The notes under the pieces are model-generated. The model did not search any database. It saw only the letters and a program-made list of their open reading frames with translations, and had not been told where the DNA came from. 64,000 bases of DNA from Streptomyces capitiformicae. GTDB taxonomy: Bacteria; Actinomycetota; Actinomycetes; Streptomycetales; Streptomycetaceae. The position numbers and the translations under genes are program-made. This document shows, in pieces, positions 16,827-26,590 of the stretch; positions within the stretch are counted from its first letter, which is position 1; the number at the start of each line of letters is the position of its first letter. The stretch lies in the NCBI RefSeq assembly GCF_002214185.1, contig NZ_CP022161.1:2541767-2605766 (forward strand), written 5' to 3'.

Positions 16827-19061
16827 ATGAGCCAGTCCAACGCCCAGGCAACCCAGGTCCAGCACCCGCAGCCTTCCGTCGGTTCCATAGCCGCCCACCG
16901 CCGGCACACCACGACGGCCGCGGTCTCCGACCTGGAACCCGACCTCGACGCCGACCTCGACGCGTACGAGGAGGCCCCGTACGACGGCGAGCAGCTGCCC
17001 CAGGGCCGCTTCCTGGACCGGGAGCGCAGCTGGCTCGCGTTCAACGAGCGGGTCCTCGAACTCGCCGAGGACCCCAACACGCCCCTGCTCGAACGGGCGA
17101 ACTTCCTGGCGATCTTCGCCAGCAACCTGGACGAGTTCTTCATGGTCCGCGTGGCCGGCCTGAAGCGCCGTATCGCCACCGGTGTGGCCACGAAGTCCGC
17201 CTCCGGCCTCAAGCCCCGCGAGGTGCTGGAGATGATCTGGGCCCGCTCCCGCGAGCTGATGGCCCGGCATGCCGCCTGCTTCCACGAGGACGTCGCCCCC
17301 GCGCTGGCCGAGGAGGGCATCCACCTCGTCCGCTGGAGCGAGCTGACGGAGAAGGAGCAGGCCCGCCTCTTCACGCTGTTCAAGCACCAGATCTTCCCGG
17401 TCCTCACCCCGCTGGCCGTGGACCCGGCCCACCCCTTCCCGTACATCTCGGGTCTCTCGCTGAACCTGGCCGTGGTCGTCCGCAACCCGGTCTCGGGTCA
17501 CCGGCACTTCGCCCGGGTCAAGGTCCCGCCGCTGCTCTCCCGCTTCCTGGAGGCCTCCCCGAACCGGTACGTGCCGCTCGAGGACGTGATCGCCGCCCAC
17601 CTCGAAGAGCTGTTCCCGGGCATGGAGGTCCTTGAGCACCACACCTTCCGCCTCACCCGGAACGAGGACCTGGAGGTCGAGGAGGACGACGCCGAGAACC
17701 TGCTCCAGGCCCTGGAGAAGGAGCTCATGCGGCGCCGCTTCGGCCCGCCGGTGCGCCTGGAGGTCGAGGAGTCCATCGACCAGTACGTCCTGGACCTGCT
17801 GGTACGCGAGCTGAAGATCAAGGAGGCCGAGGTCTACCCGCTGCCGGGCCCTCTCGACCTCACCGGTCTCTTCGGCATCGGCGGCCTGGACCGCCCCGAG
17901 CTGAAGTACCCGAAGTTCATCGCCGGCACCCACCGCGACCTGGCGGAGGTCGAGTCGGCGTCGGCACCCGACATATTCGCCGCCCTGCGCGAGCGCGACG
18001 TCCTGCTGCACCACCCGTACGACAGCTTCTCCACGTCCGTACAGGCCTTCCTGGAGCAGGCGGCCGACGACCCGGACGTCCTCGCGATCAAGCAGACCCT
18101 GTACCGGACCTCGGGCGACTCCCCGATCGTCGACGCGCTGATCGACGCCGCCGAGTCCGGCAAGCAGGTCCTCGTCCTGGTGGAGATCAAGGCCCGCTTC
18201 GACGAGCAGGCCAACATCAAGTGGGCGAAGAAGCTGGAGGAGGCGGGCTGCCACGTGGTCTACGGCCTCGTCGGCCTCAAGACCCACTGCAAGCTGTCCC
18301 TGGTGGTCCGCCAGGAAGGCGAGACCCTCCGCCGCTACTCGCACGTGGGCACCGGCAACTACCACCCGAAGACGGCCCGGCTCTACGAGGACCTGGGCCT
18401 GCTGACGGCCGACCCGCAGGTCGGCGCGGACCTGTCCGACCTGTTCAACCGGCTCTCCGGCTACTCCCGCCGCGAGACCTACCGCCGGCTGCTCGTCGCG
18501 CCCAAGTCCCTGCGCGACGGCCTGATCGCCCGCATCGCCAAGGAAGTCCAGCACCACCGTGCCGGACGTCCCGCGCATGTCCGCATCAAGGTCAACTCGA
18601 TGGTGGACGAGGCCCTCATCGACGCCTGCTACCGCGCCTCCCAGGCCGGCGTGCCGGTCGACATCTGGGTGCGCGGCATCTGCGCCGTACGTCCGGGTGT
18701 CCCCGGCCTGTCGGACAACGTGCGCGTACGGTCCGTGCTCGGCCGTTTCCTGGAGCACTCCCGGATCTTCGGCTTCGGTAACGGCGGCGAGCCCGAGGTG
18801 TGGATCGGCAGCGCCGACATGATGCACCGCAACCTCGACCGCCGGATAGAAGCCCTGGTACGGGTGACCGACCCGGCCCACCGGGCGGCCCTCAACCGCC
18901 TGCTGGAGACCGGTATGTCCGACACGACCTCCTCCTGGCACCTCGGTCCGGACGGCGAGTGGACCCGGCACTCGACGGACTCGGACGGCCAGCCCCTGCG
19001 CAATGTCCAGGAGATGCTCATTGACGCCCGGAGGCGCCGGCGTGGCAACGCAACACCTTGA
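16827..19061 (+). CDS. ppk: Polyphosphate kinase 1
   Basis: The protein has 744 residues from the ATG at 16827, the start that gives the usual Streptomyces N-terminus (MSQSNAQ...[11 protein letters not shown]); longer frames upstream are not conserved in type. N-terminal helical domain: [18 protein letters not shown]1/C2 phospholipase-D-like domains: NIKW...KTHCK with H487 as the likely phosphohistidine, and [10 protein letters not shown] with the second active-site His. It polymerises the ATP gamma-phosphate into polyphosphate and can regenerate ATP. The downstream CHAD gene overlaps its 3' end by 20 bp. Confidence 0.97.
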   Translation: MSQSNAQATQVQHPQPSVGSIAAHRRHTTTAAVSDLEPDLDADLDAYEEAPYDGEQLPQGRFLDRERSWLAFNERVLELAEDPNTPLLERANFLAIFASNLDEFFMVRVAGLKRRIATGVATKSASGLKPREVLEMIWARSRELMARHAACFHEDVAPALAEEGIHLVRWSELTEKEQARLFTLFKHQIFPVLTPLAVDPAHPFPYISGLSLNLAVVVRNPVSGHRHFARVKVPPLLSRFLEASPNRYVPLEDVIAAHLEELFPGMEVLEHHTFRLTRNEDLEVEEDDAENLLQALEKELMRRRFGPPVRLEVEESIDQYVLDLLVRELKIKEAEVYPLPGPLDLTGLFGIGGLDRPELKYPKFIAGTHRDLAEVESASAPDIFAALRERDVLLHHPYDSFSTSVQAFLEQAADDPDVLAIKQTLYRTSGDSPIVDALIDAAESGKQVLVLVEIKARFDEQANIKWAKKLEEAGCHVVYGLVGLKTHCKLSLVVRQEGETLRRYSHVGTGNYHPKTARLYEDLGLLTADPQVGADLSDLFNRLSGYSRRETYRRLLVAPKSLRDGLIARIAKEVQHHRAGRPAHVRIKVNSMVDEALIDACYRASQAGVPVDIWVRGICAVRPGVPGLSDNVRVRSVLGRFLEHSRIFGFGNGGEPEVWIGSADMMHRNLDRRIEALVRVTDPAHRAALNRLLETGMSDTTSSWHLGPDGEWTRHSTDSDGQPLRNVQEMLIDARRRRRGNATP

Positions 19062-20349
19062 CCCCACGGACCCCACCGCCGTGCCCGCGGACGCCCTCGC
19101 CGGGTATCTGCGGGCGCGTGCCACGGAGTTCCTGCGCGCGCTGCGCACCTACCGGGAGACCGGTGGGGGCACAGCCGCCGGAACCGAGGAGTCCACCGAC
19201 GCGGCCCTCGCCCTGCGCCGCTCGGCCCGCCGCATCAGCGGCACCCTCCACACCTTCCGGCCCCTCCTGGACGCGGACTGGTCCGAATCCCTCCGCCCCG
19301 AACTCGCCTGGCTCTCCGGCACGTTGGGCCGCGAACACGCCTACGCGGCCCGCCTGGACCGCCTGGTCACAGCCCTGAACCGCCTCTCGGGCGCGACAAC
19401 GTTCCCGACCCAGTCGGCAGCGGGCAACCGCTCCACGAGCACCCGTTCCGCCGCCGGCCCCGCCGCGGGCACCCGTTCCACCGCCACCCCCGCTACGGAC
19501 AGCCGTTCCGCCCCCGCCCCCGCTGTGGGCAGTCGTTCCGCTGGGGCGGAACGGGTGGGCGATGGGGGTCCCCCCGCTCATGGGGGTCCCCCCGCTCGAG
19601 CGAAGCCGAGAGTGGGGGAGAAGCCGAGAGTGGGGGAGAAGCCGAGAGTGGGGGAGAAGCCGAGAGTGGGGGAGGAACCCGGCACCGCCGGCCCAGGTAC
19701 CCGCCCCACAGCAACCCCGGACCGGGGCAACCTCACGGTAGGCGCGGCAAAAGCGGGCGCCCTACTGGACCGCCAGCTCACCCTCGCCCGCACCCGAGCC
19801 CACTCCGCCGCCCTGCAAGCCCTCGGCTCCTCCCGCTTCCACGCCGTCGCGGACAACGTCGCCGTCCTCGCCAGCGAGGTCCCGCTCACCCCCACCGCGG
19901 CCACCGCCGACCTCCGCCCCCTGGCCGCCGCCGCCCACGACCGCCTTCGCGACGCGGTCACCGGCCTCCCCCTGCTCACCGCCGGCCACCCCTACAACGC
20001 CGAGGCCCTCATCCACGGACTCTCCCCCGACACCGCCCCCCACCCCCAGGACGCCCCCTGGCACCAGGTCCGCCTCCTCCTGCGCCTGCACCGCTACGCC
20101 CTCGAGGTCCGCCACGGCGACGCGGTACCCCCGGACCTGCGCCTCCTCGCCGCCTGCGAGGCCCTCAACCGCCACCGCGACGCCTCCGAGGCGGCCTCCG
20201 CGGCGGCCTCCGCCGCCCGCACCCCCCGCATCGCCCCGGCCACCGCCTACGCCCTCGGCGTCCTCCACGCCGACCAGCGCCACGAAGTGGAGGCAGCCCG
20301 TTTCGCGTTCCAGCAGTCCTGGCAGAAGGAGGCGGTGAGCACCCCTTGA
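19042..20349 (+). CDS. CHAD domain protein (polyphosphate-binding)
   Basis: The protein has 435 residues from the GTG at 19042, with GGAGGCG at 19030-19036. A helical CHAD domain with repeated Arg and Lys residues is split by an insertion of about 120 residues. The insertion is low in complexity (Ser/Thr/Arg/Ala-rich), then holds [19 protein letters not shown] and three more EKPRVG-type units. CHAD proteins bind polyphosphate granules, which fits the overlap with ppk. The insertion holds a palindromic dispersed repeat read in frame, also found in csoR. It probably forms a flexible loop. Confidence 0.88.
   Translation: MATQHLDPTDPTAVPADALAGYLRARATEFLRALRTYRETGGGTAAGTEESTDAALALRRSARRISGTLHTFRPLLDADWSESLRPELAWLSGTLGREHAYAARLDRLVTALNRLSGATTFPTQSAAGNRSTSTRSAAGPAAGTRSTATPATDSRSAPAPAVGSRSAGAERVGDGGPPAHGGPPARAKPRVGEKPRVGEKPRVGEKPRVGEEPGTAGPGTRPTATPDRGNLTVGAAKAGALLDRQLTLARTRAHSAALQALGSSRFHAVADNVAVLASEVPLTPTAATADLRPLAAAAHDRLRDAVTGLPLLTAGHPYNAEALIHGLSPDTAPHPQDAPWHQVRLLLRLHRYALEVRHGDAVPPDLRLLAACEALNRHRDASEAASAAASAARTPRIAPATAYALGVLHADQRHEVEAARFAFQQSWQKEAVSTP
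19562..19674 (+). repeat. Dispersed palindromic repeat plus 18-bp tandem array inside the CHAD gene
   Basis: Two 18-bp units ATGGGGGTCCCCCCGCTC (19562-19579 and 19580-19597) are followed by GAGCG and four 18-bp units AAGCCGAGAGTGGGGGAG (19603-19674). The unit made of GGGGGTCCCCCCGC, CGAGCGAAG and GTGGGGGAG recurs inverted in csoR (22575-22615). All lengths keep the frame. Confidence 0.9.
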
Positions 20350-20759
20350 CCGACAGCATCATCCAGGCGGCGGGCTGCGTCCTGTGGCGCGGCTCCCCCC
20401 TCGCCGAAGAGCTGGAAATCTGCCTGGTCCACCGACCGAAGTACGACGACTGGTCCCATCCGAAGGGCAAGTTGAAGCGCGGCGAGGCCCCCCTCTCCGG
20501 TGCCGTGCGCGAGGTCGAGGAGGAGACCGGCTACCGCTGCCAGCCCGGCCCCCGGCTGCCCACGACGCACTACTTCGTCAAGGGCCGTGCCAAGCAGGTG
20601 AGTTACTGGGCGGCCGAGGCGACCGACGGCCACTTCACCCCCAACCAAGAGGTGGACCAGGTCCGTTGGCTGACCCCGGCCGCCGCCCGCGACCAACTCA
20701 CCCAGCCCCGCGACCGCGAACTGATCGACGAGTTCCTGGCGACCCTCCGCCACGCGTAG
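20346..20759 (+). CDS. Nudix hydrolase (MutT-like)
   Basis: The protein has 137 residues and uses a TTG start overlapping the CHAD stop; AAGGAGG lies about 13 bases upstream. The Nudix box occupies residues 41-63, with G41, E47, R55-E56, E59-E60 and G62 as required for metal and diphosphate binding. It hydrolyses nucleoside diphosphate-linked compounds. In the ppk operon it may act on dinucleoside polyphosphates or on 8-oxo-dGTP; the sequence does not decide. The S. coelicolor counterpart would be SCO4143. Confidence 0.92.
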   Translation: MTDSIIQAAGCVLWRGSPLAEELEICLVHRPKYDDWSHPKGKLKRGEAPLSGAVREVEEETGYRCQPGPRLPTTHYFVKGRAKQVSYWAAEATDGHFTPNQEVDQVRWLTPAAARDQLTQPRDRELIDEFLATLRHA

Positions 20760-21058
20760 CGCTTACGTACCGGACGCGGCGTGCCCCTGCGCGTCCACCC
20801 GTGCCAGGCTCCGCGCTCTTCGCGCCGGCCCCCGCCACCCGCACGAGCAGCGGGCCACGCAGAAGCGGCCCTGCTCGACGGTGGTCGTGCGGTGCGGCTG
20901 GGAAGGCGGGGGATCGTCGTGCTGCGCCACACCACAACGTTACCCAAGGCAAGTACTGCGACCACCAGCAGCTCCACCCGGCGTGACGACCTCCCCTACC
21001 CGTCGTTAACCGAACGACAGGAGGACCCGGTACGGACCGGCCAGGGGGTTTGCGAGCG

Positions 21059-21880
21059 ATGGTGGCGCGGCGGCACAGCAGGACGGGCGCGGTGATCGTC
21101 GCGGCGGGACTGATGGTCTCTCCCCTGGGCTGCGGCAGGGGCGTCGGCGGCGACTCCCTCTCCGCCGACCCCGTCGAACTCCTCCACCGCGCCGCCCCCA
21201 CCCTCGCCGACGCGGGCAGCTCCAAGGCCCGTACGGAGATGGAGATGGCCACCGGCGGCACCCGCGTGACCATCCGGGGCGAGGGCGTCTACGACTACGG
21301 CAGACGGCTCGGCCGGCTGGAGGTGCTGCTGCCGCACGACGCGGCCGGCACCGGCAAGCACCGTCCGATCACCGAACTCCTCGCCCCCGGCGCCCTGTAC
21401 ATGAAGAACCGCGGCGCGGGCGTCCCCGCCGACAAGTGGGTCCGCGTCGACACCGCCACCCTCTCCGACGGCAACCTGGTCACCGGCGGCGCCACCGACC
21501 CGTTCGCCGCCGCCGAGGTACTGCGCGGTACGCGCACCGCGACGTACGTGGGGGAGACCGAGGTCGAGGGCACCCGGGTCCGTCACTACCGCGGCACGGC
21601 CGACCTCACCGTCGCCTCCCGCACCGCCTCGGAGGGCAACCGCGCATCCCTGCGCGCCGCGGCCAAGGGCTTCGCCACCGCTCGCGTCCCCTTCGACGTC
21701 TACCTCGACGACGAGGGCCGCATCCGCAAGGTCCGCCACCGCTTCAGCTTCGTCAACGGCATCCGGCCGGGCACGGTCGCCGTCGCCTCGACGACGACGC
21801 TGTACGACTTCGGCGTCCACGTCAACGTGCGACTGCCGAGGTCACAGGACATCTACGCCGGGAAGATCGCCGAGGAATAG
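21059..21880 (+). CDS. Putative exported lipoprotein
   Basis: The protein has 273 residues from the ATG at 21059. The N-terminus is basic, then hydrophobic, ending VSPLGCGRG, so C27 could be lipidated although the lipobox is not canonical at -3. The mature part (RGEGVYDYGRRLGRLEVLLP, MKNRGAGVPADKWVRVD, FDVYLDDEGRIRKV) has the pattern of the LppX/LprG-like or DUF6612-like half-barrel that binds lipids, with alternating strands. I rate this a fold impression only. It is a single gene before the csoR region; GTCGTTAACCGAACGAC at 21003-21019 is a small inverted repeat in its leader. Confidence 0.72.
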   Translation: MVARRHSRTGAVIVAAGLMVSPLGCGRGVGGDSLSADPVELLHRAAPTLADAGSSKARTEMEMATGGTRVTIRGEGVYDYGRRLGRLEVLLPHDAAGTGKHRPITELLAPGALYMKNRGAGVPADKWVRVDTATLSDGNLVTGGATDPFAAAEVLRGTRTATYVGETEVEGTRVRHYRGTADLTVASRTASEGNRASLRAAAKGFATARVPFDVYLDDEGRIRKVRHRFSFVNGIRPGTVAVASTTTLYDFGVHVNVRLPRSQDIYAGKIAEE

Positions 21881-21996
21881 CGGCGGTCGGGGGGACCGGG
21901 GCCGGGAAGGCGGGGGCCGGAAATGGTCCGTTGGTGCCATGCGCCGCCTGTGCGCCCCTGCCTACCCTAGGAAGCCGGTGACGGCGGGAAGAGGTG

Positions 21997-22173
21997 ATGC
22001 ACGTGGCTCCGGCAGGCGGTACGGCGGTTCAGGACCACGTGGCCCTCGCCGAGATCGAACTGTGCGGCGACCTCATCATCGCCGCCTCGGCCACCGACGG
22101 CGACCGCCTCAGCCCCGACCGCATCGACGAGGTGCTGCGGGTCTGGGAGGAACGCGCCCAGGACGGCCAGTAG
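21997..22173 (+). CDS. Small protein of 58 residues
   Basis: The ATG at 21997 follows GGAAGAGG; a GTG one codon earlier is an alternative. The product is acidic and helical (LAEIELCGDLIIAASATDGD, then DRIDEVLRVWEERAQDGQ), with no signal peptide. It belongs to a type of short conserved Streptomyces proteins that I recognise only by appearance. It is convergent with csoR, 65 bp apart. Confidence 0.68.
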   Translation: MHVAPAGGTAVQDHVALAEIELCGDLIIAASATDGDRLSPDRIDEVLRVWEERAQDGQ

Positions 22174-22238
22174 CCCGAAACCGTGCACGACGAAATCCGG
22201 CCACCCTCAGACCCGCCGACCGCACCAGCCCCGACCCC

Positions 22239-22634
22239 TCAGGTCCGCAGTAGCCGACCGATCGCCTTCGTGGCCTCCTCCACCTTCGCGTCGATCTCGT
22301 CGCCCCCCTTGAAGGCCGCGTCGGCGACGCAGTGCCGCAGGTGCTCCTCAAGGAGTTGCAGCGCAAAAGACTGGAGAGCCTTGGTGGACGCGGAGACCTG
22401 CGTGAGTATGTCGATGCAGTAGACGTCCTCGTCGACCATGCGCTGGAGCCCGCGGATCTGCCCCTCGATGCGCCGCAGACGCTTCAGGTGTTCGTCCTTC
22501 TGCTTGTGGTACCCGTGGATTCCACGGTCGTGGTCGGTGATCACCACGTCGGCGGTCTCCTCGGCGGGCACCGTCTCCCCCACGCTCGACTTCGCTCGCG
22601 CGGGGGGACCCCCATCGGCCTCGGTGGTCGTCAT
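22239..22634 (-). CDS. csoR: CsoR-type copper-sensing repressor
   Basis: The protein has 131 residues from the ATG at 22634, with GGAGGACG in front. It has the four-helix DUF156 fold with the Cu(I) triad C73, H98, C102 (VYCIDIL and EEHLRHC) and KRLRRIEGQIRGLQRMV for DNA binding. The first 35 residues include [13 protein letters not shown], encoded by the palindromic repeat also present in the CHAD gene. It represses by binding the inverted repeat 26 bp upstream and releases on Cu(I). No copper pump or chaperone gene lies nearby, so it probably acts on distant genes and itself. Confidence 0.93.
   Translation of the reverse strand: MTTTEADGGPPARAKSSVGETVPAEETADVVITDHDRGIHGYHKQKDEHLKRLRRIEGQIRGLQRMVDEDVYCIDILTQVSASTKALQSFALQLLEEHLRHCVADAAFKGGDEIDAKVEEATKAIGRLLRT
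22575..22615. repeat. Dispersed palindromic repeat inside csoR
   Basis: A 41-bp copy of the repeat seen in the CHAD gene lies in inverted orientation relative to the + strand but in the same relation to its gene. It encodes [13 protein letters not shown] in csoR and [13 protein letters not shown] in the CHAD gene. It is located at codons 7-20. Confidence 0.85.
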
Positions 22635-22660
22635 CGCGTCCTCCCACGGACTCTCGCGGC

Positions 22661-22681
22661 ATATACCCCAGGTAGGTATAT
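22661..22681. promoter_or_regulatory. CsoR operator
   Basis: ATATACC and GGTATAT form perfect 7-bp arms around CCAGGTA. This resembles the known CsoR operators (TACCC/GGGTA with A/T flanks). It lies between csoR and the divergent PhoU-like gene and just upstream of the csoR ribosome site. Confidence 0.78.
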
Positions 22682-22838
22682 GGTAACCAACTTTGTTGGG
22701 TAGGGGGTCAGTGGCCGCAACGCCCCCATGTCGAGCAGGAAAACTCATGGGCGACACTGGGGGACGGCCCATTAGCCGTGGCCGGATGATGCGCCTAGCA
22801 TCAGCCTGACCGAAACCAATGCATACCGAGGACCCCAC

Positions 22839-23459
22839 GTGCGCTTTCGTCTGACCCCCAGGGAGACGAGCTTCTACGACATGTTCGCCGCGTCCGCGGA
22901 CAACATCGTCACGGGCTCGAAACTCCTGATGGAACTGCTCGGGGCGGACACCGCCGGCCGGGCCGAGATCGCGGAGCGCATGCGAGCAGCGGAACACGCC
23001 GGTGACGACGCCACGCACGCGATCTTCCACCAGCTGAACTCCTCGTTCATCACGCCCTTCGACCGCGAGGACATCTACTCCCTCGCGTCCTCCCTCGACG
23101 ACATCATGGACTTCATGGAGGAGGCCGTCGACCTGGTCGTCCTCTACAACATCGAGGAACTTCCCAAGGGTGTCGAGCAGCAGATCGAGGTACTGGCACG
23201 TGCCGCCGAACTGACGGCCGAGGCGATGCCGAACCTGCGCACCATGGACAACCTCACGGAGTACTGGATCGAGGTGAACCGGCTGGAGAACCAGGCGGAC
23301 CAGATCCACCGCAAGCTCCTGGCCTACCTCTTCAACGGCAAGTACGACGCGATAGAAGTCCTCAAGCTCAAGCAGATCGTGGATGTGCTGGAGGAAGCGG
23401 CGGACGCGTTCGAGCATGTGGCGAACACGGTGGAGACCATCGCCGTCAAGGAGTCCTGA
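22839..23459 (+). CDS. PhoU-like DUF47 protein, Pit partner
   Basis: The protein has 206 residues and starts at a GTG with GAGGA nearby. All-helical DUF47 protein: FYDMFAASADNIVTG, DDATHAIFHQLNSSFITPFDRED and DIMDFMEEAVDLV, with the metal-binding acidic residues of PhoU folds. These proteins are usually encoded with Pit transporters and control low-affinity phosphate uptake. The pit gene follows after 7 bp. The S. coelicolor counterpart would be SCO4137. Confidence 0.92.
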   Translation: MRFRLTPRETSFYDMFAASADNIVTGSKLLMELLGADTAGRAEIAERMRAAEHAGDDATHAIFHQLNSSFITPFDREDIYSLASSLDDIMDFMEEAVDLVVLYNIEELPKGVEQQIEVLARAAELTAEAMPNLRTMDNLTEYWIEVNRLENQADQIHRKLLAYLFNGKYDAIEVLKLKQIVDVLEEAADAFEHVANTVETIAVKES

Positions 23460-23466
23460 CCCCTCC

Positions 23467-24465
23467 ATGGACACCTTTGCTCTGGTCGTGACCATCGGCG
23501 TCGCGCTCTTCTTCACCTACACGAACGGCTTCCACGACTCGGCGAACGCGATCGCGACCTCCGTGTCGACCCGCGCACTGACGCCCAAGGCCGCGCTCGC
23601 GATGGCAGCGGTCATGAACCTGGCAGGCGCGTTCCTCGGCAGCGGCGTGGCCAAGACCGTCAGCGAGGGCCTGATCCAGACCCCCGAGGGTTCCAAGGGG
23701 CTGGGCATCCTCTTCGCGGCCCTCGTCGGCGCGATCACCTGGAACATGATCACGTGGTACTTCGGCCTGCCGTCGTCCTCGTCCCACGCGCTGTTCGGCG
23801 GCATGGTGGGCGCGGCCCTGGCGGGCGGTACGACGGTCTACTGGTCCGGGGTCCTGGAGAAGATCATCATCCCGATGTTCGTCTCCCCCCTCGTAGGCAT
23901 GGCCGTCGGCTATCTCGCCATGACCGCGATCATGTGGATCTTCCGCCGGGCCAACCCGCACAAGGCCAAGCGCGGCTTCCGTATCGCCCAGACCGTCTCG
24001 GCGGCCGGCATGGCGCTCGGCCACGGCCTCCAGGACGCCCAGAAGACGATGGGCATCGTGGTGATGGCCCTGGTCATCGCGGACGTCGAGGACTACGGCG
24101 ACCCCATCCCGGTGTGGGTGAAGATCCTCTGCGCGGTGATGCTCTCCCTCGGCACGTACGCCGGCGGCTGGCGCATCATGCGCACGCTGGGACGCAAGAT
24201 CATCGAACTGGACCCGCCCCAGGGCTTCGCCGCCGAAACGACCGGCGCGTCGATCATGTTCGCCACGGCGTTCCTCTTCAAGGCCCCCATCTCCACGACC
24301 CACGTCATCACCTCGGCGATCATGGGCGTAGGCGCGACAAAGCGAGTGAACGCGGTCCGCTGGGGCGTGGCCAAGAACATCATCCTGGGCTGGTTCATCA
24401 CGATGCCGGCGGCGGCAACGGTGGCGGCGACGAGCTTCTGGCTGGTCAACCTGGCGTTCCTGTAA
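23467..24465 (+). CDS. pit: Low-affinity inorganic phosphate transporter, Pit family
   Basis: The protein has 332 residues and about nine to ten membrane helices. Both inverted-repeat signature regions are present: GFHDSANAIATSV near the start and PISTTHVITSAIMGVG near the end, each holding the conserved D/T-S phosphate-binding residues. It moves metal-phosphate with protons. It is cotranscribed with the DUF47 gene. The ATG at 23467 puts the first helix at residue 5. Confidence 0.93.
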   Translation: MDTFALVVTIGVALFFTYTNGFHDSANAIATSVSTRALTPKAALAMAAVMNLAGAFLGSGVAKTVSEGLIQTPEGSKGLGILFAALVGAITWNMITWYFGLPSSSSHALFGGMVGAALAGGTTVYWSGVLEKIIIPMFVSPLVGMAVGYLAMTAIMWIFRRANPHKAKRGFRIAQTVSAAGMALGHGLQDAQKTMGIVVMALVIADVEDYGDPIPVWVKILCAVMLSLGTYAGGWRIMRTLGRKIIELDPPQGFAAETTGASIMFATAFLFKAPISTTHVITSAIMGVGATKRVNAVRWGVAKNIILGWFITMPAAATVAATSFWLVNLAFL

Positions 24466-24472
24466 CCCCAGC

Positions 24473-24540
24473 TCTCCGCGCCCTAAAGGGGCGCGGAGAA
24501 CTGCGCGACAAGCCACGAACCACCCGCACCCGCCAACGCA
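24473..24540 (+). repeat. Dispersed hairpin repeat, copy B (also pit terminator)
   Basis: Perfect 11-bp arms TCTCCGCGCCC (24473-24483) and GGGCGCGGAGA (24489-24499) are followed by ACTGCGCGACAAGCCACGAA and a CACCCGC tail. The same hairpin-plus-tail order is found in copies A and C. It starts 7 bp after the pit stop and is placed to terminate that transcript. Confidence 0.8.
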
Positions 24541-24592
24541 CCCCGCCTCCCGAGCCAATAGGCGGCGGGCGCGCGCAAACCCGACAGAAACC

Positions 24593-24636
24593 GAAGCGGG
24601 CCCACCCCCCGGGAGCCGGAGGGCGGGCCCTTCTTC
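24593..24636 (-). terminator. Imperfect hairpin after pstB
   Basis: GAAGCGGGCCC and GGGCCCTTC-type arms surround a CCCCCCGGGAGCCGG core. It lies between the convergent pit and pstB genes and probably ends the pst transcript. Confidence 0.6.
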
Positions 24637-24690
24637 AGCCTCGCGGTGGCACCGCCATGCAGCACCGCGAGGTGTCCTTGAGGCGTCGGC

Positions 24691-25467
24691 TCAGCCGAAG
24701 CGCCCGGAGATGTAGTCCTCCGTGGCCTGGACGGACGGGTTGGAGAAGATCCGCTCCGTGTCGTCGATCTCGATGAGCTTGCCCGGCTGCCCGACCGCGG
24801 CGAGGTTGAAGAACGCCGTACGGTCCGACACACGCGCCGCCTGCTGCATGTTGTGCGTCACGATGACGATCGTGAACTGCTCCTTCAGCTCACCGATGAG
24901 GTCCTCGATGGCGAGCGTCGAGATCGGGTCCAGCGCCGAGCAGGGCTCGTCCATGAGCAGAACCTTCGGCTCGACCGCGATCGCTCGGGCGATGCACAGC
25001 CGCTGCTGCTGACCACCGGAGAGCCCGGCCCCCGGCTTGTTGAGCCGGTCCTTGACCTCGTTCCAGAGGTTTGCGCCCTTGAGGGACTTCTCGACGATGG
25101 CGTCGAGCTCGGACTTCTTCTTGGAGCCGAGCAGCTTCAGACCGGCCGCCACGTTGTCGTAGATCGACATCGTGGGGAACGGGTTCGGACGCTGGAAGAC
25201 CATGCCGACCTCACGCCGCACGGACACCGGGTCTATCCCGGGGCCGTACAGGTTCTCGTCGTCGAGCATGACCTTGCCCTCGACGCGGCCGCCCGGCGTG
25301 ACCTCGTGCATGCGGTTGAGGGTGCGCAGGAACGTGGACTTGCCGCAGCCGGAGGGGCCGATGAAGGCGGTCACGGTACGGGGCTGGATGGTCATCGAGA
25401 TGTCCTCGACGGCCAGGAAGGAACCGTAGTAGGCGTTGAGGCCGCTGACGTCAATTCGCTTGGCCAT
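24691..25467 (-). CDS. pstB: Phosphate ABC transporter ATP-binding protein
   Basis: The protein has 258 residues from the ATG at 25467; a GTG nine bases earlier is possible. Walker [10 protein letters not shown], signature [14 protein letters not shown], Walker [14 protein letters not shown] and H-loop VIVTHNM are typical of PstB. It energises the PstCA channel. It is the last gene of pstSCAB, 58 bp after pstA. Confidence 0.97.
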   Translation of the reverse strand: MAKRIDVSGLNAYYGSFLAVEDISMTIQPRTVTAFIGPSGCGKSTFLRTLNRMHEVTPGGRVEGKVMLDDENLYGPGIDPVSVRREVGMVFQRPNPFPTMSIYDNVAAGLKLLGSKKKSELDAIVEKSLKGANLWNEVKDRLNKPGAGLSGGQQQRLCIARAIAVEPKVLLMDEPCSALDPISTLAIEDLIGELKEQFTIVIVTHNMQQAARVSDRTAFFNLAAVGQPGKLIEIDDTERIFSNPSVQATEDYISGRFG

Positions 25468-25525
25468 AGGAATCACTGCTTCTTTCGCGGGTCTCGCGGG
25501 GGAATCTGGTCGCTGTATGGCCGCG

Positions 25526-26590
25526 TCAGCGACCGGACTTGGGCGCCTTCCAGCGGGCGATGCCGCGGGCCGCCAGGTTCAGGATCATGATGAAGGCGAT
25601 CAGCGTGAGCGACGCCGCCCAGGCACGGTCGTACGCCGCACCGGAGCCCCCGCTCTGCTGGAACTGCAGATAGATGTACATCGGCAGTGACGCCTGCGGG
25701 TCGGAGAAGGGGTTCGCGTTGATGAAGTTCGAACCCCACACCAGCAGCAGGACCGGGGCGGTCTCACCGGCGATACGGGCGACCGCGAGCATCACACCCG
25801 TCGTGATACCGCCGATGGCGGTCGGCAGCACGACCTTGAGGATGGTGCGCCACTTCGGCACGCCCAGCGCCAGCGAGGCCTCGCGCAGCTCGTTCGGGAC
25901 GAGCTTGAGCATCTCCTCGGTGGAGCGGACGACGACCGGCAGCATCAGGATGGTCAGCGCCATCGCGCCGGCGAAACCGGAGGGGCCCATGCCCAGGATC
26001 AGGATCCAGGTACTGAGGACGAAGAGACCCGCGACGATCGACGGGATGCCCGTCATGACGTCGACGAAGAAGGTGACGGCCTTGGCCAGGTTGCCCCGGC
26101 CGTACTCGACCAGGTAGATCGCGGTCAGCACACCGATCGGCACGGAGATCGCGGTGGCGAGGCCGACCTGCTCCAGGGTGCCGAGGATGGCGTGGTAGAT
26201 GCCGCCGCCGGGCTCGGAGGTGGCGACGACGCCCATCGAGTGGCTGAGGAAGTAGCCGTCGAGGACCTTCACACCGCGCTTGACGGTCTCGTACACGAGG
26301 GAGGCCAGCGGGATGACGGCGAGGAGGAAGGCGACCCCGACGAGGCTGGTCGCCACCCGGTCCTTGGCCTGTCGGCGGCCCTCGACGCTCGACGTGATGA
26401 CGAACGTCGCGAGGACGAAGATGACGCCGGCGATCAGAGCCCACTGGATGGAGCTCTCCAGGCCGGCCACGGCGCTGATGCCGAGGCCCAGGGCGATGGA
26501 GCCCGCGGCGACCGCCCACGAGAACCACTTGGGCAGGGAAGCGGCCCGCAGGGTGCTCGGGCGCTTGTCGGCGAGAGTTGCGTTGCTCAT
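25526..26590 (-). CDS. pstA: Phosphate ABC transporter permease PstA
   Basis: The protein has 354 residues. Three N-terminal helices precede the core BPD_transp_1 domain with the EAA-type loop ([24 protein letters not shown]). It forms the membrane channel with PstC. The start overlaps the pstC stop (ATGA). The N-terminal part is longer than in E. coli PstA, as in other actinobacteria. Confidence 0.96.
   Translation of the reverse strand: MSNATLADKRPSTLRAASLPKWFSWAVAAGSIALGLGISAVAGLESSIQWALIAGVIFVLATFVITSSVEGRRQAKDRVATSLVGVAFLLAVIPLASLVYETVKRGVKVLDGYFLSHSMGVVATSEPGGGIYHAILGTLEQVGLATAISVPIGVLTAIYLVEYGRGNLAKAVTFFVDVMTGIPSIVAGLFVLSTWILILGMGPSGFAGAMALTILMLPVVVRSTEEMLKLVPNELREASLALGVPKWRTILKVVLPTAIGGITTGVMLAVARIAGETAPVLLLVWGSNFINANPFSDPQASLPMYIYLQFQQSGGSGAAYDRAWAASLTLIAFIMILNLAARGIARWKAPKSGR

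Noticed and set aside
16323-19148. Long minus-strand open frame opposite ppk
   Set aside because: It is the shadow of ppk; composition is unnatural (long runs of Gly, Val and Arg) and no ribosome site or family motif is present.
19603-19674. Regular tandem repeats taken as a possible CRISPR array
   Set aside because: Units are directly adjacent with no spacers and lie in a coding frame. The same holds for 33965-34018, which is non-coding but spacer-free. No cas genes are present.
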